From Styela clava (lineage: Eukaryota > Chordata > Ascidiacea > Stolidobranchia > Styelidae): a stretch of 64,000 nucleotides of DNA. This document shows positions 1 to 11,600 of the stretch, piece by piece. The notes beneath the pieces were generated by a model, which worked only from the letters and a program-made list of their open reading frames with translations, searched no databases and was not told the DNA's origin. Location of the stretch: assembly GCF_964204865.1 (NCBI RefSeq), contig NC_135255.1, positions 15,777,135-15,841,134 of the forward strand, written 5' to 3'. The translations under genes and the position numbers were made by a program. Position 1 is the first letter of the stretch, and each line of letters opens with the position of its first letter.

Positions 1-2
1 AA

Positions 3-125
3 ATAAAGGCAACCGCAATCCACGCGTTACAAAACATCATCAAGCTGTTTGAGATGAAACATATATCCCATATCGAAGTGAAAGAATTCGATTCTCCTCT
101 ATCTGTAGTGCTTGAATTCGTATAG
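3..125 (+). CDS. Probable last coding exon of an unidentified upstream gene
   Basis: An open frame runs from the window edge (frame 3) for 40 codons to a TAG at 123-125. The peptide (ending FDSPLSVVLEFV) is balanced in composition and contains no low-complexity sequence. A polyadenylation signal AATAAA follows at 211-216, about 86 bases after the stop, which is the spacing expected for a short 3' UTR. I do not recognise the protein family. The 5' boundary of the exon lies outside the window or very close to its edge, so the acceptor site cannot be judged. It could be a chance open frame; the stop plus polyA arrangement makes a true terminal exon the better guess. Confidence 0.4.
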   Translation: MKATAIHALQNIIKLFEMKHISHIEVKEFDSPLSVVLEFV

Positions 126-1215
126 TTCACAAAATAATTTGGTGTGCTCGATATCGACAAGCTGCTTATCCTTTCCATCGTTCTTTGACCTATTACATTG
201 AAGTAATGTAAATAAATATGCACATGGTTTAAAATTTCATTTCTAATGCATGTAGGCCAAAATTATCTGAAGTCACCTGTTAATAAAAGTTACCAAAATT
301 AGGACAAATTACTATCAATAATGGAAAACTATTTCTGCTCTAAAGTAGGATTGTTAACAAGGAGAAAGGACTAGCAGGTCTGTACAAAATTCCCTAGTAC
401 TCTCTGTTTCTACCTTCATGTTGAAATAGTTCATTTCAGAAAGCGCGTATAAATTATAAGTAATGTGCCATCTGCAAAACATATAGGTCGTTTGAATTAC
501 CACATCCGGTAGTCCGATTTCCAATCATCAATGCACAAATGCTTGTATTCCTCGAAAATTGAAAGCAAGGCAAAACACGAATACATACAAATATGCCAAT
601 AGTTGTTGTGGTTTGGTGAAATAGTAGTAGAAATAGTAGCGCCGTGTTTGAATCGGTATTCTCACAAACCTCCAAAGCATAATTGTTATGATATACAGGA
701 CTGTTTGTTCACAAAACAACGTCATGAAATTGACTTATCTTATCAAGAGATAAGGCGATAGAAAAAGAATATAAGGAAGAATTCGGGGTTTTGATGACTA
801 TAACCAAAAACAATAACAATAGATATTTACGCCTTATAGTTCATTTGTCCGATCCCCGTCCCTTAAAATATGGCGTTCATTATTGTCTTCCCAAATTTCA
901 ATAACATAATGTATTTTTGATGTACTAATATACTTTAAATATATTTTTCATAAGTACTAAATCAAGTTGTACTTTCTAAAAATTTATAGCAGATAGTAGG
1001 ATTTTTCTAACGACGATAACAAATTTGCAAGATCGCAAAAATATGTATCAAAACTAAGTATAATCAGGCAATATATTCTCACATTATTATGTTCACAGAT
1101 TTCCATTGTATTTTATAGAAGTAATGCTTTCATCTTGTCGTAATTCGACGCAACCGCGAATTAACATGAACACAATTAAGTTAAAATAGGAATACATCTT
1201 AAATTCTCGTCGTTG
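126..1215. other. Intergenic, AT-rich
   Basis: After the AATAAA at 211-216 I see no supported exon, RNA gene or terminal-repeat element. The short open frames on both strands look like chance frames in AT-rich DNA. Confidence 0.5.
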
Positions 1216-1412
1216 TCATTGATTGAAAATTGTGCGACAGAAAATGCCATTGTTGAAATTCGTTAAAAACTTTGTTGTGTTTGTTTTTATTGCCTGTTCA
1301 CACAGAGTACGATTGCCAGAAACGCTATAAATGCTATGAACTTTGAGTCCGCAAAGGGTTTCGCCGGTGAGATTATAGTCGGCGACCTCTAATGGGCTTT
1401 TCACATTTTACG
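1216..1412 (+). mobile_element. Truncated copy of the hAT-like element found whole at 43372-44317
   Basis: The stretch containing TTGAGTCCGCAAAGG and GTCGGCGACC, ending in ACGCTG, aligns by eye with 44185-44317, the right end of the complete element (TTGAGTCCGCAAAGG, GTCCGCGACC, ending AACGCTG). Only this right-hand part is found here; no left terminus is visible upstream. Confidence 0.6.
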
Positions 1413-3923
1413 CTGAGCCGACATTTTAATTTAGTATTTAAGAATTTAAACTAATGATCACCATTCACCCAGTATTAAGAATCGTAGAACTCGGCAAACG
1501 CAACTTCTGCTCTCCCGAGTTACGTATGCATAATTTTATTAAATATATATCAAGTCGCCTACCGTCTGTTTATTCCTGCTATAATACACGATTTTTAAAT
1601 CGAGGTGTCAATTTTTCAAAATTATATTCATTCTACAAGACGTATACCCAATCTAATACAGCAACTCACCGCCATGTCCAATCAAACCGATTGTAAGCAA
1701 GTAAGGTGCCATGATTGAACCCTCACTATACATGATATGTACTTCATCTAATCAATCTATAATGCATCCTAAGCTCGTAATACGCGCAGACTGCCGCTTT
1801 TGTGCAGTTTCACTAGTTTATAATGGGTGCATAGATAATTATTGAAATAGTAATAAACAACTGAAGAATAATTTTAAAAATAAAGCAATTATCCTCCCCG
1901 GGAACGACAAAATTTCCCGCTAAGGAGGAATTCCCACCCGCTTGGGAATCGTTGACTTAGTACAACCGATCTTCACTACAATATTTTACTAGAATAAAAC
2001 GGATAGTCATAAACGTTATAAAACAAGTAGGTATTTATGAAAACACCTGCTTATTGCCTCTCATCTGAACTCTGAATCATTTATTTTTTGTTCATAAAAT
2101 AGACACATCGGATGTCTCTTTCTAAGTACCCACAATTTATCGTTCTACTTTACGCTCCTACCAATTGTTTCATGGACGTCCACATGCCTTGCTAACAGGT
2201 GTATGTCGAAAAGTTGGATGCATTATATTTTAAGATGCAAACAACGTGACATCTTACACGTTGTTCTCATTGTCAAGCTAATATTATATATATACGTAAT
2301 AAATTTCAGGGTTTACGCCGCAACCGGAAAAAATGAACAAACTATGACTATACAGCACCTGCTCAGTCAATTGCAAGGTATCTTGTTTCTACATCCTATA
2401 ATATATTCTTTATTACTGAGTGAATGCATGTTTCATTATAGTGCAACTAAAATCATTATCTTAATTGCATTGTCAACGATATATACGATGACTAAACGCA
2501 AATTTGAAAATTTTGTAGCCAATGTGTACATTGGAGTTTAATTATTGTGTTTTTATTTCTGACTGGGCCATATACTCCGTGGTGTATATCTACGTAAAAT
2601 GGCGCCCATTGCGAAGTATTAAAATGCGCCTTCTCGATCGTTGACTGACAATCTTTAACGATTGTTGCTGAATAGAGATGCCTTTAGTTCTTATTTTTAA
2701 GTAAAAAAATTCCCAATTCGAAATAATTTTATTGAAACATTTTACAATTAAAACTTTTCACTCATTTTTGCAACCCCATGCAAACGGCGCCCATGGCACT
2801 AGTCACATCGGACACCGCATTTACGTTCTTATATATATCTCAAGTATTTTTGTTTACTTGGAAGTTATTTTGATTGTGCAATAAAGAGATTATTATTTTA
2901 TGAGAACTGACCACAACAGACATTGCGTCTGATATAATATTCAAAGATGGCTTATCAAATTGCCATTCCGTATTCTAAGACAAAAAATAATTGCTCTTTA
3001 TGACGTCTAACGATCCAATTACGAGTAGAGTGAATATCATTGAGAAATTAATTTTTATGTCTTCGGCTAAATATTAGTGTTATTGAATGAGGCATATGTA
3101 CGCTGTTACCAACGCTTGAATTCTATCGATTGTAACCCGAGCACACATCCGCTGTGTTGTTTTCTGAGACATTTATTATAATACAATATAGATGAGCAAT
3201 AGGTCACATTGGTGTCCTATTAACGAACTCACTCGTTCATGAAGAATAGCCATCCTACTGACCGTCATGACTTATAAAATATTTGTTGACAATGACAAAA
3301 TATAATAAAACGTTGTTGACTGTGGAAGAAAAATTGCAAAGTGAACAATATCAAATCCAATCTCGATCCTAGTAAAAGAAAACCTGTAGACGAGATTTCT
3401 TTGAATTTAATATTTTCCATTTACATGCATGGTGCAACCCGCGTCTCTTCAACCTGATAACATCGATTTCAATTTGTTTAATACTTTCCCGTTATCGCCC
3501 CACCCCTAATTTTCGGATATATTTTCAGGTTAATTGGGATAATTTATGATAAAATAAACAGACAATGTGCCAGTAACCTAACCTAACCAATCCTTGGATA
3601 GTATCGAAAAAAAGACAATCAACAAATTAGTGGTTATGCATTAAAGCGAAGCTTCCAAAATCACAATGCGGGCGTGAATTCACTATTGCATGATTTCCGT
3701 CGATATTGCGTACGCATCATTTGACCGCATGCCTTTGAATACATAAATAGAGGTCGTGGTTTGGGAAATATCGCCATGGTTTTGCGGAAGCTTCAGACAC
3801 CACAAAATACTTAGAACTGCACTTGCATAATTGGGTTGCCGTGTGAGATGCGTTTTCGATTATCATACGCGAACCTATATTAAACGCGATTTTCATTTCC
3901 AACTAGTTTGGTATACTATAGAC
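1413..3923. other. Intergenic, no gene recognised
   Basis: AT-rich sequence with many stops in all frames. The longest open frame (112 codons at 2203-2541) encodes an Ile/Leu/Tyr-rich peptide with no recognised motif and no splice context, so I do not call it a gene. Confidence 0.5.
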
Positions 3924-4234
3924 CAGGGGTGCACAACACGGGGCACGCGTGCCAAATTTGGCACGCCATATGTTCAAACGTGGCACGCGAACGATTTTGT
4001 GAAAAAAAATTTGTATTCATGATATATATACATTAAAATATCACGTTTGTATCAAAATCAGCTGTTGTTCAGGACATTAAATTGTTCCAATCAATAGATA
4101 TTCGATATTATTATTAAAATTTGTCTGATGTGTGTTTTACGGGACTAATTTACAATACCAACGGGTAGTGTGGCACGCAACAAGATTATTTGGAAAAATT
4201 TGGCACAAGTCTTCATTTGAGTTGTGCACCCCTG
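3924..4234. mobile_element. hAT-type MITE, 311 bp, perfect 8-bp target duplication
   Basis: The 14-base terminal inverted repeat CAGGGGTGCACAAC is at 3924-3937 and its reverse complement is at 4221-4234. The flanks CTATAGAC (3916-3923 and 4235-4242) form an exact 8-bp target duplication, the length made by hAT transposases. No coding capacity is visible inside, so it is non-autonomous. The inner sequence repeats the phrase TGGCACG/TTTGGCAC near both ends. Confidence 0.9.
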
Positions 4235-4242
4235 CTATAGAC

Positions 4243-5984
4243 TACTCTCTAATTCAATGGAATGGCAAAAAGCTTTGTATGTTCTATGGTCCATTTAATT
4301 TGTTAATTTAATTCTGTGATTTTACCCGGAGTAAATTTTAATTATTTATTTAGGGTTATATCGAATCATACAATTCAGATCTGACGGTCTGCTTAATTAT
4401 TTTTTATCTCAAGTGCTGAAATTCCTCAAAAACCTTAGCAAGTATTCATGTCTCATCTGAATAGCAAAGAATAAATATTCTCAAACTATTAATGTTACAT
4501 GACTGCTCAAACTTCAGTATCTAATTTACAATTTCCACCAAGTCGCTTTTTGGAATTAGAAAAAATTGGGAACTCTGTTGCGAATACAATTTATCACACT
4601 ACTCTTGAAGTGAGTAATTAACTTTCGCATATTGCATAAGTTATTGTAGGATCGTTCGTTAGTCAAGGCGCACAATATTCGGCACGTTCAGTTCTAAACT
4701 CTGGCAGCGACGAAACTTACATTTATTACGTAATAGTGTGCTTTAACTGGCCAGCCCATGCTCAATGTGTTGCCTACTGTATATGGTATTTTGCCCATGT
4801 AGCCTACAACACGCAACAGGCGTCGTATGTAACTGGTTCAAGGCATTTTTTGGGGTATATTATTAAATTCACTCAACATCAGACACGATCGACTACTCGA
4901 GCCCTGGCGATCGACGTGTTGGCCACCCCTGGATCTGGATAGTGCTAGAACTTTAAGACCGATTCTGACTCAAAGTGTTAGCGCTGCAAACCGATCAGCA
5001 TCAGATTTGAATTAACTCCGCACCGTTTCGAATATATATACAACGTGTGGCAATGAACATGTTTTTAGAGGCAAAATCTCTGAAGCAGCGTTATTCACCT
5101 TGAATTTTCGTCGAAATACTTCAAAACCAAATAAGGAACACTACAAATTAAATAAAAACCTTCCAGAACATCAGTATTTATCATCAAAATATCATATACA
5201 AAATGTCCAACTATCAGGGGCTCCCTTCAACTAATCGAATAAGTCTAATATCATTTTATTCAAAGAACGATTATAAATTTTCAAAGTCACTTCTTTAATA
5301 TCCGGAAAAAATATAAAGAAGTGCTCTATCATTTTTTCTTGGTGCAAAAGAAAATCATTTTATTTGATGGATTTGAAATTGCGTTTTCAATGAATAATTC
5401 AGATAATATAAACAATCGATCATAAAATCGCCAGATTCATCACGGTTCGGAGTTTCCCGACAAGAACAGTACAAATAATGATAAAATAAAATCATTCATG
5501 CCTGGATACGAGATAAACTAAAAAGACTGAAAAATGTCAAGTAGGCTTACTTGATAATATAGAATACAAAATACAGGCGATAAGACGGTATTGATCTCAC
5601 ATCAGAAAAGTTGGATAGAAATGACTTAAAACATTTTAGCACTGTATATATATTAAAACAAGGAAGCAATGCCCAAATAAAATAAAGACAAGCATGATGG
5701 TATAAAAAAGTGTTCTAAATAAATTTAAATTTCACAATATGTTGGCCAAAACATCGAACCCAAAGGACTCATATAAAATTGAAAGTAATAGCCTTTTTAG
5801 CCTCAGCGGCTTCAAACATTTTCAAGTACTGGAAAGTTGGTACATTAGTTTGGAGATTTTTTACCAACAGTAAAGCTCATTGCTTCGAATCAACGCAGTA
5901 TGTTCAATGTAATTTTTTAGCGGTCGTGGGCTACCAAGCGTGACTTCGTTAATTAAGTAAGATTCTTATCCACGCGATTCTCGT
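4243..5984. other. Intergenic, no gene recognised
   Basis: AT-rich; no supported gene, RNA or bounded repeat seen. Confidence 0.45.
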
Positions 5985-5987
5985 CAG

Positions 5988-6060
5988 TAGCGGTGGCGCA
6001 GGGGAAGCGCGGTGATGTGGCCAAACATTAACCTCAGGGTTCGAACCCCACAAGATAGAC
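5988..6060 (+). repeat. tRNA-like SINE head (type 2)
   Basis: An A-box-like segment (GGTGGCGCAGGGGAAGCGCGG) is followed about 30 bases later by a B-box GGGTTCGAACCCC, the internal RNA polymerase III promoter pattern of a tRNA. It does not fold into a complete tRNA, so it reads as the head of a tRNA-derived SINE, probably leading the purine-rich body that follows. Confidence 0.55.
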
Positions 6061-7270
6061 TGAGTTGTAGGAGTGGACCAGCAGGCATGGTAGGCAAAGA
6101 AGCCGGAGCTTCAGGAATGGGCAGAACATGCTGTCGAAGAAGGAGCAATGGGAGACGATGAGCCAGTGAGAGAAGTCATCAACAAATGGAACTGGAAGAT
6201 GCCATGGCACCGAAGCAAGCAAGGAGAGGGAGCCGAAAAAAGAGATTGGACTCAGTTGCCACGGCGATAGGTCCAGCAAGCAGGTGGGGTCAGCAGGGCA
6301 AGAAGTGAAAGAGCAGCAGCAGGCAAGCTAAGAGCAGACCAAGCTGCAGGGCTGACATGCCAGCAGGTGGCCGAAGAGCAAGCAGGTCGCAGTAGACCAC
6401 CGACCACCGAGAGATTGCAAGAATTGGTCAAAAATAGTATGAATATATAAAAAGTGCGTATAAATAAGCTGCGCAAGCAAAAAATATGAACATCAGCTAG
6501 TGAGAACGGCAAAAAATTGGTAACAATAAAATTAGTAAAAATAATATTAAATAAAAATTAGGCATAAATGTGTGAGGGTGGAAAATCTAAAAAAAACATC
6601 TGGCAAGGGACACTTGGCAGCAAAACCAGCGAGGCCCAGAAAAAGATATCAATTGGAATGAAAAAAAAATAGACTGAGCAAGCAAAAAATATAAATAAGA
6701 ATGAACTGGGAAACGGAATAGGAGGCCCCAAGAAAGAAAATTAGGAGTAAAAAAGGAACTAGAGACCTGAGTGAGTGTGGAAAAGCGAGAAAAAAACATT
6801 GAAATGAAGCAGTCAAGGAAAAAAATAAAAGATTATTATTCAAAGCAAGCGAACTCCGAGGAGCAGACCAGATAAATAAGATTAGGCAAAAAAATAAGGG
6901 TGAGAATATAAACAAAACATCAGGTAACGAGGCCTCAAGTACAGATATCGGAATTAAAGAAAATAGACTGAGCAAGCAATAAACATAAATAAGATGAACG
7001 GGAATGAAAATGGGAGGTTCAAAAAAGAAATTGGGAGTGAACAAAGGGGTGCTTCCGAGGTATGTGTACCAAGATGGGCACAGAACTTATTAGGTTGTGT
7101 GTCATTTTTGTGCACATACTACCGCAGCGCCGAAAAAATAAACTAAACCTGGGTTAGTGTGGGAAAGCGAGGAAAAAATATTGAAATGAGCACTGCAAGT
7201 CAAGTAAAAAATGAAAGATATTCAAAGCAAGTTGTGAAGGTAAAGCAAACTGGAAATAAATAGAAGGCGG
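6061..7270 (+). repeat. 1.2-kb purine-rich repetitive tract with two diverged 325-bp units
   Basis: The + strand is very rich in A and G. Two units are homologous: the first begins near 6590 (AAAACATCTGGC) and the second near 6915 (AAAACATCAGGT). Both contain ATAGACTGAGCAAGCAA and later a GTGGGAAAGCGAG-like phrase. The second unit carries an inserted foldback MITE (7047-7128) that the first lacks. The long open frames on the opposite strand are Leu/Phe/Ser-rich products of the pyrimidine run and are not genes. Confidence 0.65.
7047..7128. mobile_element. Degenerate copy of the foldback MITE family
   Basis: It starts GGTGCTTCCGAGGTATGTGTACC and ends GTGCACATACTACCGCAGCGCC, matching the ends of the better copy at 47111-47220. 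The homologous purine-rich unit at about 6742 shows the uninterrupted site. Confidence 0.65.
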
Positions 7271-7694
7271 TAAGAATACCTTGCTACAGAACCTGTGATT
7301 ATCCTGCGTCTGTTCTGCATCTGAAAACAAATATCTGGCCAACGAATTCCAAGGACGTTTACCGACCCTTGACCCCTGAAAAATTCTCTCCATAATTTAT
7401 CAGTGCAAAATTTTCAACACTGATTTTGAGAGTGTTTCGGAGAGTTGGTGCTTACAAACTAGCTCACATGTTCAACACTATCATTTCTATTCAGTATTCA
7501 TAACATTAAATCACGTGTCGCTCTCAGTCACAGGTACTGATAAATAATTTTACTTAGCCTAGTCTATCGCAGCGTTTGCGCTACCAATTTTTGATCGTTG
7601 TAAATAAACTAAAGGTCCCCGGCACACAACTAAAACTGACAATTAACATGCAAAACTACCAAAAAAGAGGCAACCACGCTTGAATATCTGTCGG

Positions 7695-8036
7695 GGGCGC
7701 GGCGGTGTGGCTCAACGGGCTAAGCGTTAGGAATACGCTCGCCACCGCACCTCTAATTACTCTGCGTGGGCTCGCAGGTTCGAATCCCATGCAGGGATGG
7801 TTATGTGCGAGAGGATTGCTGGACTCCTCGTCGTCGTTGGGTGGTTCACGTAACCGCTGGTCGGTTACGGCTTCCTCCACCACCAAGTCCAGGCTTTCCA
7901 AAACAAACAATACAGTAAAATTAATCCCATACCCGACTTGGAATGGTAACCGGACGAGAGGCCGTGGTTCGCCATATGGATAAGCCGTCTTATCGGCTTT
8001 CCTCTTCCCCGGGATAAATATGTAAATCCTATCCTG
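7695..8036 (+). repeat. tRNA-derived SINE (type 1), full copy
   Basis: The head GTGTGGCTCAACGGGCTAAGC is an A box and GCAGGTTCGAATCCC a B box. The body is shared almost base for base with the copy at 52482-52853, and the 3' end has the (TATCC)-type tail ATCCTATCC. The open frames across it on both strands are a by-product of the repeat. Confidence 0.85.
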
Positions 8037-8124
8037 TCTGAGCGAAGTAGTTTGCAGTTTTTACATGTTGAGTCGTTGCTGATTTGTAATTGTTACGGAA
8101 ATTAACAAGGAAATCTATATTAAG

Positions 8125-8262
8125 GGAGACATCCATGCCCGACCTGGAGTGGCAATCAGGCGGGACTCGGGAGGCCGTAGTTCTGTCCAAATGATAAAGT
8201 CGTCCCATTGGTTTTCCTCTCAGTCGGGATAAATATCATGTAAATCCCATCCTATTCCCATA
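8125..8262 (+). repeat. SINE type 1, 3' half only
   Basis: CCATGCCCGACCTGGAGTGG through GATAAATATCATGTAAATCC matches the 3' part of the SINE just upstream (CCATACCCGACTTGGAATGG through GATAAATATGTAAATCC), with a diverged middle and no tRNA head. Confidence 0.7.
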
Positions 8263-8668
8263 TTGACACAGTAGTAGTTTCAAAAAGATCGTAAATACAA
8301 CGTACAGACGTAAATTGTTTTAGTTCGTAAATATTCTGACTGGAAATGTCCTTGTAGCACACCAGTAAATTATTCATTTTCCCAGTCTATCCAATGCGAG
8401 ATCTTGTCGCGGTATAGAGGCATTTTTGTCATTATGACCGTGCATTTTCTGATTGATTTTGTGCGGTACTAACGCTGATGAAGGAAGTGCCAGTAGTGAT
8501 TTGGCGCAGTATAATCGAGTTATGCAAAAGTATCTCGTTAGACAATATCGTTCTTTCGTGCATATTATCGATAATTTTGATAAATCACCTGCATACTCCG
8601 TTAGCTTATGAATCATTTATGTCAATTACAGTTTAAATAGATAGCGTCGTGCCTTATTACCTCTAGTT

Positions 8669-11600
8669 ATGTCTGCTGCAGATGCCAAAAAACAGAAAAT
8701 GGCCAACACTTTGGATCAATTGAAAGAAAAAACAGTCGTTGTTGCAGACACTGGCGATATTCAAGGTAAAACTAAAATAAATTGGTATTGTCAGATTGTC
8801 GCCGTTGTTTAGTCATATCAAAGTATCATGTTACAATGTGTGAATGTTCAGGTGTTATTGGGGGTGCCTACTACTGTACTATGAAAAGTTTCAATAAAAG
8901 ACATTAATTACCGTCCTCATTTATTTTGTAACTTGCAGGAAAGAACAATATAAAACAATGAAATAAAAATTATATAGGCTACAAGCTGAAAAGAAATGGG
9001 CTAATAAAAAAATCTTCATGTGTTTTTTATTTAATGTTTATTTAACATTGACCGAAACAAAAGTTATTTAAAATAGGAATTTCTTTGACTATGTGAGCCG
9101 GACCAAAGCGAAATTAAATAGAATAATTAAAAGCTTGCAAATACATAAACGGAGGCGATTTTTTAAGAACCGAACAATTTCAAACACAGTACTATAACTA
9201 TCGGGCAAAAAGATTTGGAAAGTATAAAGGTCAATTAGCATCTTTTCTAAATCTTAGTAGGACAAGGTGTTCAGTGTATGTATTTATGGCTGTATGGTAT
9301 CACTATATCTGTAGAATATAAATATAGTTATACATTGTGCTCTGTATGTTATAATATTGTATGCTAGTGCTGTGTTACAGTAAAACTGACACACCTAGGG
9401 GTATTTCTGGTCTAGAAGTTAAACAATTTTCTTGAATGGCCATAACATGCTATTTAAATAATACTAACTATAAAGGGATTAAATAATCATAATGCCTGCA
9501 TGACTCATAAAACCCTCTGAAAAAAAAAATGATTTTTACAGCTGGGGTCATGTGTATCTCACTGTAAAATTGTACGAAAAGTAAAAGTCATAATATGTTG
9601 AATATATTTTCAGCAATATCTCGATACCTTCCGACTGATGCGACCACAAATCCATCTTTGCTGCTTGCAGCTTCTCAGATGCCAGAATACAGTGAATTAA
9701 TTGAAGACGCAATAAGCTTTGGTGAAAAAAATGGAAAGTAAGCTTACGGGTCTGTTGTCCATTATAAGTTTATATATGGAATAATAAACATTCCATTTTT
9801 TAACTATAGAACCAATGTAACAAAGTTGTTAGCGCAGTATTATCACAGTGTTGTTGTATGACCTCAGATAGAGATCTTATTTTTCTTGTGTACAACTAAC
9901 TTTATGGCTGATACAGTGGTATGCATCTGCATATGAAACAATTTTTTCAAATATTATTTTTGTTCACACTTTTCAAACTTTTCCATAGCTTATTCTATTT
10001 AATTTTCTTTGTTCTAATAATGTTTTTCACACATATTGTTTGTTTTGTGATAATATTTTAGACAAGTTTGAATTTTGTGTTTTTGTATCTTTTATATGTC
10101 ACCACTTGCTGAACAATTTACTATCTTAGCAACTTATGGCTTTTGTTACTGTAGAATGTATTTCAATGTCAGTTTCATGTTAATATTTCAAGTATTGGAA
10201 TTCTACTTTATACCTAATTTATAACGTAACTTTCCTTCCTCATTTCAGCACTGCAGATGAAAAAGTCACCCATGCCATTGACAAATTGTTTGTTAATTTT
10301 GGGGCAAAAATTTTGAAAATTGTTCCTGGAAGAGTTTCTACAGAAGTGGATGCCAGGTAATTGGCATACATTTATATTGTATTACAGTAAACTACTTTGT
10401 TTTGGCAGCAAAATAAGATTTTAATAATGATTTCATATTTTCAAGTCCTACTTTAGTTTTGTTTGATATCCTGCTCTCTTCATGTTTTTCTGGTGTGTGT
10501 TATTACCTTTCTTTTGTGTGATTGGTTAATGAGATATTGGAATAGGTGAGTCATAATATATTAGTGTAAATTATCTTTCATTATATTTTAGCTCTAGTAT
10601 TTTAGAATTGGATTGCAAAAATTTGATGATATAATTGCAAAGCAAAGTATGTAAAATACACAATGATAATATATTTCTGTATAATATTTCAGTTGATTTT
10701 TACTTCATTTGATTGTCTAGTTACCGTATATCCTCACATACAAGCCGACCCCCTAAAATGACCCGAAAACAGTGAATTTATAAAAATTATCATATAAGCG
10801 ACCCTACGAATTGTAAATAATGTTTGCACCTTTTAGTTCGGCAACTTTTTTGAGCTTTCAATTCTGATTATATGTATGTCAAATAGCAAATGTAGTAAGA
10901 TCGCCAATCATTATTCTAAATCAAACAAACACAACTTATGAAGTTATGATCATGCCAAATATCAATTTTTCTTTCTGTATTATATTCTACTTTCACTGCG
11001 AACATCAACTGAACTGTTTTTTTACTTCATTCAGGCTATCGTTTGATGTTGATGCATCTGTAGCAAAGGCACATCGCTTTATTGAATTGTATGAACAACA
11101 GGGGATATCAAAAGATAGAATTCTCATCAAACTTGGTACTACATGGGAGGGAGTACAAGCCGCCAAGTAAGTAAATCAATTTTCAACTTGTGGTTTGGCA
11201 TTACTTACCAGTACATTGAATGAGTCTGAGTTTATGGTCATTCTTTGTATGGATATATGGAGCATGTATTGACATATTTACGAAATATTACTCGCAAATT
11301 GTTAGCACTTCACAAATTACGTTCACTTTGTTTAATAATGTATAGTAATTACTTTAGTAGATACAGATGTTTCGTTGTATAGATGCATTACCTGAATGAT
11401 TACAGGCGGTCTTGAAATATTGATATAGGCACAAATGCTGGATGACGCTCTGCACAAGAAAGTAAACATAGTTCATGTAACAATTTTCCATCAAAGATGT
11501 ATGTGTATAATGTGTCTATATTTTAATACCTTTTATTAAATGTAACACAAGTCTGATTGCTTAATTGTTTTTGTGTAGACTGTTTTTCTTAACCATTGTT

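Noticed and set aside
6252..7044. Long minus-strand open frames (86 and 131 codons) across 6252-7044
   Set aside because: They are Leu/Phe/Ser/Pro-rich translations of the purine-rich tract read on the other strand and overlap repeat units; no start context, splice sites or family resemblance.
7702..7800. A functional tRNA gene
   Set aside because: A and B boxes are present but no cloverleaf with acceptor pairing forms, and several diverged copies share a SINE body and tail.
7656..7983. Open frames on both strands over 7656-7983 and the near-identical ones at 52451-52797
   Set aside because: Both lie on the tRNA-derived SINE; their similarity to each other reflects repeat copies, not a gene family.
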